A DNA stretch of 64,000 nucleotides, taken from assembly GCA_008123405.1 (NCBI GenBank), contig VSSA01000009.1, positions 1-64,000 of the forward strand. The letters are read 5' to 3'. The notes under the pieces were generated by a model. The model saw only the letters and a program-made list of their open reading frames with translations. It did not search any database and was not told where the DNA came from. Positions 15,720 to 24,109 of the stretch are shown here, one piece after another. The position numbers and the translations under genes were made by a program. This DNA is from Nocardioides sp. BGMRC 2183. GTDB taxonomy: Bacteria > Actinomycetota > Actinomycetes > Propionibacteriales > Nocardioidaceae. The first letter of the stretch is position 1. Each line of letters opens with the position of its first letter.

Positions 15720-16898
15720 TCAGGCGTCGACGACGATGTCGCCGAGCGGAGTCGAGCAGCAGGGGAGGAACCGGCCCGCCGCTACCTCGCGCGGCCGGAT
15801 CCCACCGGCGTGGCGCATGTCGACGTCGCCGTCGAGCAGAGTCGACTTGCAGGTGCCGCACAGGCCTTGGGTGCACCCGGACGGCAGGCGGAGGCCGGCG
15901 GCCGCGGCGGCGGCCAGGACCGTGGTGCCAGGCGGGCAGTCGACCTCCCGGTCGCTGCGGGCGAACCGGATGGTGGCGCCTGCCTCGTCGCCGGCCCGAC
16001 CCGCCAGTCCCACCGGTTCCGCCAGTCCCGCCGACGCCCCCGGCTCCGGCGTGTCGAGGATGAACCGCTCCTCGTGCCGCTGGGACGGGTCCACTCCGAG
16101 CGTGTCGAGCGCGTCCCGGGCCGCGTCCAGATAGCCGGGCGGACCGCAGAGGAAGATCTCGCGGCCGGTCAGATCCGGCACTTCGGCGTGCAGCAACGCG
16201 GGCGAGACCCTGCCGAGATGTCCGTCCCAGACCGCGTCCGGCGCAGCGGCCTCACAGACCCACACCACGCGGACACCGCTCTGGCTCGCAGCGAGCGCCT
16301 CGATCTCGGCCCGCTCGATCAGGTCCAGGGGTGTGCGGGCGTGATGCACCACGACCACGTCGAGCGGCTCGGCGAGATCCGCGATCGCCCGCAGCGTCGA
16401 CAGCGTCGGGGTGATCCCGCTCCCCGCCGACATCAGCAGGTACGACGCAGCCGGGTGCTCCACCACCGAGAACCCACCCAACGGCCCGCGCACCCGCAAC
16501 CGGTCGCCGGGTGCGAGCCGATCGTGCAGCCATGGCGAGAGCCGACCGCCGGCTTCCCGCTTGACGGTGAGCGTCAGCAGGTGGGGCCGGGTCGGCGGGG
16601 AGGAGATCGTGTAGCAGCGTTCGACCTGCTCCCCGTCGACGTCGGCGGTCACGGTGACGTACTGCCCGGGGGCGAAGGCGAACCCGCCGCGAGGTCCCTT
16701 GCCGAGCGGGTCGAGCACGATCGTGACGACGTCGTGGGTCACCCGCCGGATCCGGCGGACGGAGACCTCGAGGTCGAACGATGCCGGCTCGGCCAGGACG
16801 CCGGCCCCGAGCGAGCTCGCCACCGCGACGAGACGGGTGTGGTTCCCGAGCACCGGCACCGCCGGCGTCCGGTAGGGGTCAGCGGAGAGCTCGCTCAT
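15720..16898 (-). CDS. Ferredoxin-NAD(P)H reductase of a Rieske oxygenase system (GbcB-like)
   Basis: A 392-residue electron-transfer protein that passes electrons from NAD(P)H via FAD to a 2Fe-2S centre and on to the Rieske oxygenase upstream. It has an FAD-binding barrel with RCYTISSPP, an NAD-binding half with SAGSGITPTLS and FLCGPPGYLDA, and a C-terminal plant-type ferredoxin with CTQGLCGTC plus a distal CC (cluster ligands). The ATG at 16898 overlaps the oxygenase stop (ATGA). The arrangement matches GbcB of glycine betaine demethylase and related demethylase reductases. Confidence 0.85.
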   Translation of the reverse strand: MSELSADPYRTPAVPVLGNHTRLVAVASSLGAGVLAEPASFDLEVSVRRIRRVTHDVVTIVLDPLGKGPRGGFAFAPGQYVTVTADVDGEQVERCYTISSPPTRPHLLTLTVKREAGGRLSPWLHDRLAPGDRLRVRGPLGGFSVVEHPAASYLLMSAGSGITPTLSTLRAIADLAEPLDVVVVHHARTPLDLIERAEIEALAASQSGVRVVWVCEAAAPDAVWDGHLGRVSPALLHAEVPDLTGREIFLCGPPGYLDAARDALDTLGVDPSQRHEERFILDTPEPGASAGLAEPVGLAGRAGDEAGATIRFARSDREVDCPPGTTVLAAAAAAGLRLPSGCTQGLCGTCKSTLLDGDVDMRHAGGIRPREVAAGRFLPCCSTPLGDIVVDA

Positions 16899-18190
16899 CG
16901 GCCGGCCTCGGCGCGGACGCGGGCGTCGTACCACCGGACGAAGGCGTCGACGTGTCGCTCGGCCTGGCTGTACGGCCCGGGGAGGTAGGCCGGGTCGGTG
17001 ACACCGGCCTGGGCGGCTGCCACGAATGCCGCGTCCTGTTCATTGGTCCGGCGCCAGACCTCGGTGAGGGTGTCCACGTCGTAGTCGACGCCGGGGACCG
17101 CGTCGGCGGGCACCAGCCACGTGGTGCGGACCAGGGTGCGGTCCACCGCGAGCGGCACCACGGAGAACGTCACCGCGTGATCGGCCATCAGGTGCGCCCA
17201 CGCGTTGGGCTGGAGGTGCAGCGAGAGCCGTCCCATCCGGTGCTCGGTGAAGTCGCCGAGCAGTCGGCCGACCAGACGATTGCCGTCCAGGCTGAAGGAC
17301 TCCCCGGCGCCGTCGAGCGGCTCGCGCCGGATCCAGAAGCCGACCGGCCGGTCCAGGTCCTCGACACAGGCGTGCGGCAGCGATCGCGACTCACAGGCGC
17401 GCTGCAGGTCCGCCTCCGCCAGCAGGTAGCGGTCGTGGTCCGGCTGCAGGTGCGGCGGGATCTGGTCGGCCTCGAGTCCCCAGGTCGGGAAGAAGGTCTG
17501 GGTGAGCTCGGGGTGGCCGCCCTCGCAGTGGTAGCACTCCCGGTTGTTCTCCATGACGAGCTTCCAGTTGGCCTGCTCGACGAGGTCGACCTGGGCAGCG
17601 ACCTTCGTGCGGGCGAGCCCGTGCGGTGCGACGTACGGCGCCACCACCCGGTGCACCTGCGCCAGGTCGTCGGACGGCGCAGCGGAGAGGTTGACGAAGA
17701 GCAGCCCGGCCAGGTCGTGCAGCGCGACCGAGCGCAGCCCGAGGCAGGACAGGTCGGTCTCGGGCGGCATCTGTGGCGCGTGCAGCAGCCGGCCGTCGGT
17801 CCCGTAGGTCCACCGGTGATAGCCGCAGACGATGTTGCCGACCGAGCCGTGGGCCTCGGTCACCAGGCGTGAGCCGCGATGCCGGCAGACGTTGTGGAAG
17901 GCGCGCACCTGCCCGTCGTCGTCGTGCAGCACGAGCACCGAGGAGGTGCCGAGGTCCACGGTGAGGTAGTCACCCGGCTCCGGGACCTCGGCGACGGATC
18001 CGACGAAGAGCCACTGGCGCCGCCAGAGCAGACGCAGCTCGTGGTCGAAGAGGTCGGGGTCGGTGTAGAGCGGCGCCGGCAGGGCGTGGCCCGGCAACCG
18101 GAGGTCGAGCGCAGCGAGCAGCGGCTCCGCGGCGGCCGCCGCCTCTCCGCGGCGGGTCTCCACCGACGTTCCGCGCACCACAGCAGTCAT
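16895..18190 (-). CDS. Rieske-type aromatic-ring/N-demethylating oxygenase alpha subunit (GbcA/Stc2-like)
   Basis: A 431-residue oxygenase. The Rieske 2Fe-2S ligands are Cys102-x-His104 (CRHRG) and Cys122-x2-His125 (CGYHRWTYG). The mononuclear iron site follows in NNRECYHCEGGHPEL (His, His). The similarity and the company of an OYE-type demethylase and a dedicated reductase suggest oxidative N-demethylation of a quaternary or tertiary amine such as glycine betaine or proline betaine, releasing formaldehyde. The substrate is inferred; carnitine or ring substrates are not excluded. Middle gene of a three-gene operon. Confidence 0.85.
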   Translation of the reverse strand: MTAVVRGTSVETRRGEAAAAAEPLLAALDLRLPGHALPAPLYTDPDLFDHELRLLWRRQWLFVGSVAEVPEPGDYLTVDLGTSSVLVLHDDDGQVRAFHNVCRHRGSRLVTEAHGSVGNIVCGYHRWTYGTDGRLLHAPQMPPETDLSCLGLRSVALHDLAGLLFVNLSAAPSDDLAQVHRVVAPYVAPHGLARTKVAAQVDLVEQANWKLVMENNRECYHCEGGHPELTQTFFPTWGLEADQIPPHLQPDHDRYLLAEADLQRACESRSLPHACVEDLDRPVGFWIRREPLDGAGESFSLDGNRLVGRLLGDFTEHRMGRLSLHLQPNAWAHLMADHAVTFSVVPLAVDRTLVRTTWLVPADAVPGVDYDVDTLTEVWRRTNEQDAAFVAAAQAGVTDPAYLPGPYSQAERHVDAFVRWYDARVRAEAGR

Positions 18191-18199
18191 CTCAGCTCC

Positions 18200-20242
18200 T
18201 CACACGGTCAGGCACAGCCGCAGTGCGTCGTACACCGCGGCGTGGATGTTGCGACTGGCGACGGCGTCGCCGATCCGGAACAGTTGGTAGCGCCCGGCCG
18301 GGTCGCGGAGGACCGTTTGGGGTGCCCCCGCGAGCAGGGCGTCCTGGTCGACCTCACCGAGGTTGGTCGAGCCGGTCTTCAAATCGACGTAGAGCTCGTC
18401 GTTGGGCGTGGTGCCGTGCTCGACGACCACATGATCGACCTCCCGTTCCACCACGAGGTCGGCGTAGTCGCTGGCGAGCACGGCGAGCAGGCGCCCCCCG
18501 TCGCGACGTACGGCGACCAGGCGGCGCGCGAGCGTCAGCCGGACGTCGTGCTCGGCGAACGCCGCCAGGTAGGCCGGGCTGTTCATCGACCCGACCCCGA
18601 TCCCGACGGTCCGTTCCGGAGTGACCAGCTCGACCGCGGCACCCAGCCGGGCGAGCTGCTCGGCAGCGTCCAGTGCGGGCTCGCCACCGTGGTCGTCGTA
18701 GACCAGGACCCGTTCGCCGGACCGCACGGCGGCCGCACCGCCCATCACGTCCCAGGTGTCGTGCACCAGCGCACGTCCGACGGGCAGGCAGGAGGTGTCC
18801 GGAAGGCCGCCGGTCGCCACGACCACCACCTCCGGCTCGAGGGCCTGCACCATCGCGGCGTCCGCGTAGGTGCCGTACCGGAACTCGACGCCGCTGTGCT
18901 TGGCCTCCTGCACGCGCCAGTCCACGATCCCGATCAGGTCACGGCGGCGCAGCGCGGCGGCCGCCAGGAGCACCTGCCCCCCGGGCCGGTCCGCGGCTTC
19001 GAGCAGGACGACCTGATGTCCGCGCTCGCCGAGCACGCGGGCGGCCTCCAGTCCCGCCGGTCCCGCTCCCACCACCACTGCCTTGCGCCGGCGGCGAGCG
19101 GGCGGGGTGAGGTGGGGCAACCGCTGCTCGCGACCGGTCGCCGGGTTGTGCACGCACTTGGCGTCCCCGGAGTCGTAGATCGCGTCGAGGCAATAGCTGG
19201 CCCCGACGCACGGACGGATCCGGTCCTCCTCGCCGCGCGCGACCTTCGCGACCAGGTGCGGGTCGGCCATCTGCGGCCGGGTCATCCCGACCAGGTCGAG
19301 CAGTCCGTCGCGCACCGCATGCCGTGCGGTGGCCACGTCGTTGATCCGCGCCGCATGCATGACCGGTACGTCGATGCGTCGGCGTATCTGACCGGTGAAC
19401 TCCAGGAACGGGGCCGACGGCGTACCCATCGAGGGGATGGTCGCCGCGAGCCGCGCGTCGGTGTCGATGCCGCCCTTGATCACCGAGAGGAAGTCGACGC
19501 CGACCTCGACGTAGCGCCGCAGCACGGCGACCGCATCGTCGGGTCCGAGCCCGTCGGGGAGCCGCTCGTCCATCGCCATCCGGATGCCGATCACGAACTC
19601 CGGCCCTACCGCCTCCCGGATCGCCCGCAGCACCCGCAACGGGAAGCGCAGCCGCGCCTCCGGGTCACCGCCGTACTCGTCGTCGCGGTGGTTGGTGGCG
19701 GGCGAGGCCCAGGCGTCGAAGAGATGGCCGTAGGACTCGACCTCGATCCCGTCCAGGCCGGCCGCCTGGCATCGCTGCGCCGCCTCGGCGTAGTGGCGCA
19801 CGATCCGGTCCACGTCCCAGGCCTCGGCCACCTTCGGGAACGACCGGTGCTGCGGCTCCCGCAGCCGGGACGGATAGACCAGGGGCAGCCAGTCTCCGTT
19901 GACGTCGCTGGTCCGGCGACCCAGGTGGGTGACCTGACACATCACCGCCGCACCTGCCTCGTGGACGTCGTCGGCGAGCCGGCGCAGCCACGGCACCACC
20001 TCGTCGCGGTAGAGCAGGATGTTGCCGAACGCTGGCGGGCTGTCGGGGGAGACCACCGCCGAGCCGCCGATCATGGTGAGGGCGACGCCACCGCGCGCCT
20101 TCTCGAGGTGGTAGAGCCGGTACCGGTCCTTCGGCATCCCGTCCTCGGTGTACGCCGGCTCGTGCGAGGTGCTCACCACCCGGTTGCGCAGCGTCAGGTG
20201 CCGGAGCTCGAAGCTCGTGAGCAGCGGGTCGATGGACGTCAC
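18200..20242 (-). CDS. NADH:flavin oxidoreductase / N-demethylase (DgcA/StcD/TMADH family)
   Basis: A 680-residue enzyme with an N-terminal old-yellow-enzyme FMN barrel (residues about 1-370), then a dinucleotide-binding half with VVVGAGPAGLEAARVLGERG and a second nucleotide fold. Family members demethylate dimethylglycine, stachydrine or trimethylamine. The 4Fe-4S linker reads CVGASYC...C: the second cysteine of the usual CxxCxxxC is alanine, so only three of four typical ligands are seen. The start is taken as GTG 20242 (MTSIDPLLTSFEL); the region upstream contains the divergent promoter and no better start. Confidence 0.85.
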   Translation of the reverse strand: MTSIDPLLTSFELRHLTLRNRVVSTSHEPAYTEDGMPKDRYRLYHLEKARGGVALTMIGGSAVVSPDSPPAFGNILLYRDEVVPWLRRLADDVHEAGAAVMCQVTHLGRRTSDVNGDWLPLVYPSRLREPQHRSFPKVAEAWDVDRIVRHYAEAAQRCQAAGLDGIEVESYGHLFDAWASPATNHRDDEYGGDPEARLRFPLRVLRAIREAVGPEFVIGIRMAMDERLPDGLGPDDAVAVLRRYVEVGVDFLSVIKGGIDTDARLAATIPSMGTPSAPFLEFTGQIRRRIDVPVMHAARINDVATARHAVRDGLLDLVGMTRPQMADPHLVAKVARGEEDRIRPCVGASYCLDAIYDSGDAKCVHNPATGREQRLPHLTPPARRRRKAVVVGAGPAGLEAARVLGERGHQVVLLEAADRPGGQVLLAAAALRRRDLIGIVDWRVQEAKHSGVEFRYGTYADAAMVQALEPEVVVVATGGLPDTSCLPVGRALVHDTWDVMGGAAAVRSGERVLVYDDHGGEPALDAAEQLARLGAAVELVTPERTVGIGVGSMNSPAYLAAFAEHDVRLTLARRLVAVRRDGGRLLAVLASDYADLVVEREVDHVVVEHGTTPNDELYVDLKTGSTNLGEVDQDALLAGAPQTVLRDPAGRYQLFRIGDAVASRNIHAAVYDALRLCLTV

Positions 20243-20273
20243 ACCTCGATGGTGGAACGGCAGAATCGTGTAA

Positions 20274-20291
20274 GAAAAGCGCTCACTTTTC
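20274..20291. promoter_or_regulatory. Candidate LysR operator between divergent genes
   Basis: GAAAAG-CGCTCA-CTTTTC is an 18-bp dyad, 24 bp before the LysR ATG and 31 bp before the demethylase GTG. It is AT-richer than its surroundings and centred in the divergent region, as expected for a LysR site. Confidence 0.4.
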
Positions 20292-20315
20292 CCGATGATC
20301 GTGCAATCTGGTCGC

Positions 20316-21245
20316 ATGATCGATCAGCGGCTGCACGTGCTCCGGGTCGTGGCCGAACGCGGCACCATCTCGGCGGCCGCGGACGCTCTCGGCTACACAC
20401 CCTCGGCGGTCTCGCACCAGATGCGCACGCTCGCCCGCGACATCGGAGCCACCCTGCTCGAGCACGAGGGCCGCGGCATCCGCCTCACCGGCGCCGCGCG
20501 CACGCTCCTGGAGCGCAGCCACCACCTGTTCGCGGAGTGGGAGGAGATCCGTGCGGAGGTGCAGCACATCGCTGACTCGGCATCGGGATTCCTGCGACTG
20601 GCCGGCTTCTCCACCGCCGCCTCCACCCTGCTCCCGCGGGCGGCGACCGCGGTGATGGAGACCTTCCCCCGCTCCGCGGTCCGGATCATCGAGGCGGACC
20701 CGGAGGAGTGCTTCGACCTGCTGCTTGCCGACCAGGTGGATGTCGCGGTCGTGGTCAGCACGGCGCAGCTGCCGCCGAGCACCGACCCACGGTTCGACCA
20801 GCTGCCCCTGATGGAAGATCGGATCGACCTCCTCGTCCCGACCCAGCACGAGCTCGCCGGGCGCAGCCGGATCCGGCTCGCGGACGCGGCGGACGAGCAG
20901 TGGATCATGGATCGCCCCGGTCGGCCCTACCACCAGATGGCGATGGCGGCGTGCGCGGCGGCGGGCTTCACCCCGCAGCAGGCCCACGAGGTCGTCGAAT
21001 GGGACACCTGCGTGGCCATGGTGGCGATGGGCCTGGGCATCGCGTTGGTGCCGCGTCTGGCCCGGATCCCCGCAGCAGCCGGGGTGGTGCGGATCCCGCT
21101 GGGCGGCGAGGCCGGTCCGGTCCGGCACCTGCGCACCAGCGTGCGTCGCGGGACCGCCGGGCAACCGGAGATCGCCTGCGCCCTGGCCGAGCTCCGCCGC
21201 GCGGTCGAGGGGATCGGCCGGGTCGGTGTCCCCGACATCGGGTGA
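20316..21245 (+). CDS. LysR-family regulator of the N-demethylase operon
   Basis: A 309-residue LysR protein: HTH at residues about 1-60 (AERGTISAAADALGYTPSAV), then an effector domain with RIIEADPEECFDLLLADQVD and DTCVAMVAMGLGIALVPRLA. The gene is divergent from the demethylase/Rieske/reductase operon with 73 bp between starts, so it most likely controls that operon and itself. ATG 20316 gives the standard LysR N-terminus; ATG 20295 would add 7 residues and lie close to the dyad. The inducer is unknown. Confidence 0.85.
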   Translation: MIDQRLHVLRVVAERGTISAAADALGYTPSAVSHQMRTLARDIGATLLEHEGRGIRLTGAARTLLERSHHLFAEWEEIRAEVQHIADSASGFLRLAGFSTAASTLLPRAATAVMETFPRSAVRIIEADPEECFDLLLADQVDVAVVVSTAQLPPSTDPRFDQLPLMEDRIDLLVPTQHELAGRSRIRLADAADEQWIMDRPGRPYHQMAMAACAAAGFTPQQAHEVVEWDTCVAMVAMGLGIALVPRLARIPAAAGVVRIPLGGEAGPVRHLRTSVRRGTAGQPEIACALAELRRAVEGIGRVGVPDIG

Positions 21246-21379
21246 GTCGGGGTGACCGGCGAGCAACGAGTGGGTGGCCGGTGAGTGAGCTGATTCGCTG
21301 CGGTGAGCCGCGTCGCAGGTCGAGGGCCGCTTTCTGAATAGCGCGGTGTCGGTGCTGCGCCGTACGATTTCGTCCCGTT

Positions 21380-23023
21380 ATGGCAACTGAAGCGACGGCC
21401 GAGAACGCGGCCCCCGACGACGACAAGCTCGACAAGGGCGTCCTACTCACCGCCGGGGTCGTTGTCCTCGGCGCGATCATGTCGATCCTCGACATCACCG
21501 TGGTCTCGGTCGCGTTGGAGACCTTCCAAGAGGACTTCGACGCGACCTCGGCCGAGGTCGCGTGGACGATGACCGGCTACACGCTCGCCCTGGCGACCGT
21601 GATCCCCCTGACCGGCTGGGCCTCCGACCGCTTCGGCACGAAGCGGCTCTACCTGCTCGCGGTCACCCTCTTCACGATCGGTTCGGTGCTCTGCGCACTG
21701 GCCGACTCGCTGCCGATGCTCGTCGGATTCCGCGTCGTGCAGGGCCTCGGCGGCGGCATGCTGATGCCGCTCGGCATGACCATCCTGACCCGAGCCGCCG
21801 GCCCGCACCGCGTCGGCCGGGTGATGGCGATCATGGGCGTTCCGATGCTGCTCGGCCCGATCTTCGGCCCGATCCTCGGCGGCTGGCTGATCGAGACCGC
21901 CAGCTGGCACTGGATCTTCCTGATCAACCTGCCGATCGGCATCGTCGCGATCATCTACGCATCGATCGTGCTCCCCAAGGACCACGTCGAGCCCTCCGAG
22001 ACCTTCGACTTCATCGGCATGCTGCTGCTCTCGCCGGGTCTGGCGCTCTTCCTGTACGGCGTCTCCTCGATCCCCGAGGCCGGCACCGTCTGGGACTCCG
22101 AGGTGCTGACCACCGGGATCATCGGTCTGGTGCTGATCGCGCTCTTCGTGCCGTGGGCGCTCAACAAGCGCAACCTGCACCCGCTGGTGGAGCTGCGGCT
22201 CTTCGCCAACCGGAACATGACGGTCGCGATCATCGCGATGGCGCTCTTCGCGATCGCGTTCTTCGGTGCCAGCCTGCTCTTCCCGCTCTACTTCCAGCAG
22301 GTCCGGGACGAGTCCGCGCTCAGTGCCGGAGCGCTGCTCGCCCCGCAGGGCATCGGTGCCATGATCACCATGCCGATCGCCGGCGCGATCGCCGACCGCA
22401 AGGGCCCCGGCAAGGTGGTCCTGGTCGGCGTCAGCCTGGTCACGATCGGCATGGCGATGTTCACCCAGCTGGACGAGAGCACCTCGTATGCCTACATCCT
22501 CGGCTCGCTCTTCGTGATGGGTCTCGGTATGGGCTCGACCATGATGCCGATCATGAGCGCCGCGCTGGCCACGCTGACCGCGCACACCACCGCGCGCGGC
22601 ACCACGCTGCTCAACATCACCCAGCAGACGGCCGCCTCGATCGGCACCGCCCTCTTCTCGGTGATCCTGACCAACTCGCTCAACGGCAAGGACCAGGCGG
22701 CGCTCGGGGCGGCGAACCTCGAGCGGATGGCCGGCGACTCCGATCGGCTCGGTTCGCTGTCCGACCTGACCGGCATCCCGCTGGACCAGCTGCAGGCGAT
22801 GAGCGTGGACGAGCGGGTCGCTGCGCTCGCCCAGGGGATGGAGCTGCCGGTCAAGCAGTTCCAGGCCCTGGCCGATCAGGGGTTGGCGCAGATGGCGGAC
22901 TCGTTCGCGACCGTCTTCGTCGTCGGCACGGCGCTGGTCGCCTGCTGCCTGATCCCTGCGTTCTTCCTGCCCCGCAAGCCCGCGGAGGAGCCGGTCGACC
23001 CGGCGGCGATGATGGGTCACTGA
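21380..23023 (+). CDS. DHA2-family MFS efflux transporter (EmrB/QacA type)
   Basis: A 547-residue drug:H+ antiporter with about 14 transmembrane helices. Family motifs include LDITVVSVAL (TM1), a GWASDRFGTKRLY loop (motif A) and GPIFGPILGGWLI (motif C of antiporters) after TM5. It exports cationic or hydrophobic compounds; the substrate is not predictable. It stands alone, with no adjacent TetR/MarR regulator and a strong hairpin terminator 19 bp downstream. It lies after the LysR gene, but the 134-bp gap suggests its own promoter. Confidence 0.9.
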   Translation: MATEATAENAAPDDDKLDKGVLLTAGVVVLGAIMSILDITVVSVALETFQEDFDATSAEVAWTMTGYTLALATVIPLTGWASDRFGTKRLYLLAVTLFTIGSVLCALADSLPMLVGFRVVQGLGGGMLMPLGMTILTRAAGPHRVGRVMAIMGVPMLLGPIFGPILGGWLIETASWHWIFLINLPIGIVAIIYASIVLPKDHVEPSETFDFIGMLLLSPGLALFLYGVSSIPEAGTVWDSEVLTTGIIGLVLIALFVPWALNKRNLHPLVELRLFANRNMTVAIIAMALFAIAFFGASLLFPLYFQQVRDESALSAGALLAPQGIGAMITMPIAGAIADRKGPGKVVLVGVSLVTIGMAMFTQLDESTSYAYILGSLFVMGLGMGSTMMPIMSAALATLTAHTTARGTTLLNITQQTAASIGTALFSVILTNSLNGKDQAALGAANLERMAGDSDRLGSLSDLTGIPLDQLQAMSVDERVAALAQGMELPVKQFQALADQGLAQMADSFATVFVVGTALVACCLIPAFFLPRKPAEEPVDPAAMMGH

Positions 23024-23042
23024 CCCACGACGTGATCCGGCG

Positions 23043-23075
23043 CCGGCGCCCTCGACCACTGGTCGGGGGCGCCGG
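23043..23075 (+). terminator. Terminator after the MFS gene
   Basis: CCGGCGCCCTCGACC-ACT-GGTCGGGGGCGCCGG forms a 15-bp stem with a single G-U pair, followed by TCTCGTTCT. Confidence 0.6.
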
Positions 23076-23204
23076 TCTCGTTCTAGTGGCGTGGGGCGGA
23101 GATCCTTGGACGGTTGGCGTGCCGGGGGCGCGTGTCGCCGTCGGAGACGCACTCATCGACGACCGGGAGTGAGCTCGGTGAGGCAGGACGGGCAGGATGA
23201 CCTC

Positions 23205-24107
23205 ATGACCTGGTTCGACTCACCCGCCGACGCGGCCACGCGGCTCACCGCGACCGGCTACCTGACCGACCACGCCACGGCGACCACCGCCTTCCTCGCC
23301 GGGGCGCTGGAGAAGCCGCTCCTGCTGGAGGGGCCGGCCGGGGTCGGCAAGACCGAGCTGGCCAAGGCAGTGAGCCGCGCGACCGGCGCGGAGCTGGTCC
23401 GGCTGCAGTGCTACGAGGGTCTCGACGAGGCGCGCGCACTGTATGAGTGGAACTACAAGAAGCAGCTGCTCCGGATCCAGGCACAGTCGGGCAGCCAGTC
23501 CGGAGCCGCCGGAGGCGTCGACTGGTCCGCGACCCACGACGACATCTTCACCGAGGAGTTCCTGCTCACCCGTCCGCTGCTCACCGCGATCCGCCGTGAG
23601 GAGCCCACCGTGCTGCTCATCGACGAGGTGGACAAGACCGACATCGAGGTCGAGGGGCTGCTGCTGGAGGTGCTCAGCGACTTCCAGGTCACCATCCCCG
23701 AACTCGGCACCGTCGCCGCCGCGCGGCGGCCGTTCGTGGTGCTCACCTCCAACGCCAGCCGCGAGCTCTCCGAGGCGGTGAAGCGCCGGTGCCTCTATCT
23801 GCACCTGGACTACCCCGACGCCGTCCGCGAGCGCGACATCCTGCTCAGCCAGGTGCCCGGCATCGACGACAAGGTCGCCGAGCAGGTGGTGCACGTGGTG
23901 GGCCGGTTGCGGGAGATCGACCTGAAGAAGGCGCCGTCGATCGCGGAGTCGGTGGACTGGGCCCGCACCCTGATCGCGCTGGAGATCCGGGACCTCGACG
24001 ACACTGCGATCACCGACACCCTGGGGGTCGTGCTCAAGCACGCCTCCGATCACGAGCGGGCGGTCAAGGAGCTCAAGCTCGGCCGCACCCTGCCGGGCAA
24101 GCGCTGA
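23205..24107 (+). CDS. MoxR-family AAA+ ATPase
   Basis: A 300-residue AAA+ chaperone-like ATPase. Walker A GPAGVGKT is at residues 43-50, Walker B is VLLIDEVDK, and sensor 1 is in VVLTSNASREL. MoxR proteins act with VWA-domain partners to insert metals or mature complexes. This sequence is of the CoxD type, and the next gene is a CoxE-like VWA protein starting 3 bp after the stop. No CO dehydrogenase gene lies in the window, so the target is unknown. ATG 23205 is chosen; upstream codons of the frame have no RBS. Confidence 0.9.
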   Translation: MTWFDSPADAATRLTATGYLTDHATATTAFLAGALEKPLLLEGPAGVGKTELAKAVSRATGAELVRLQCYEGLDEARALYEWNYKKQLLRIQAQSGSQSGAAGGVDWSATHDDIFTEEFLLTRPLLTAIRREEPTVLLIDEVDKTDIEVEGLLLEVLSDFQVTIPELGTVAAARRPFVVLTSNASRELSEAVKRRCLYLHLDYPDAVRERDILLSQVPGIDDKVAEQVVHVVGRLREIDLKKAPSIAESVDWARTLIALEIRDLDDTAITDTLGVVLKHASDHERAVKELKLGRTLPGKR

Positions 24108-24109
24108 GC

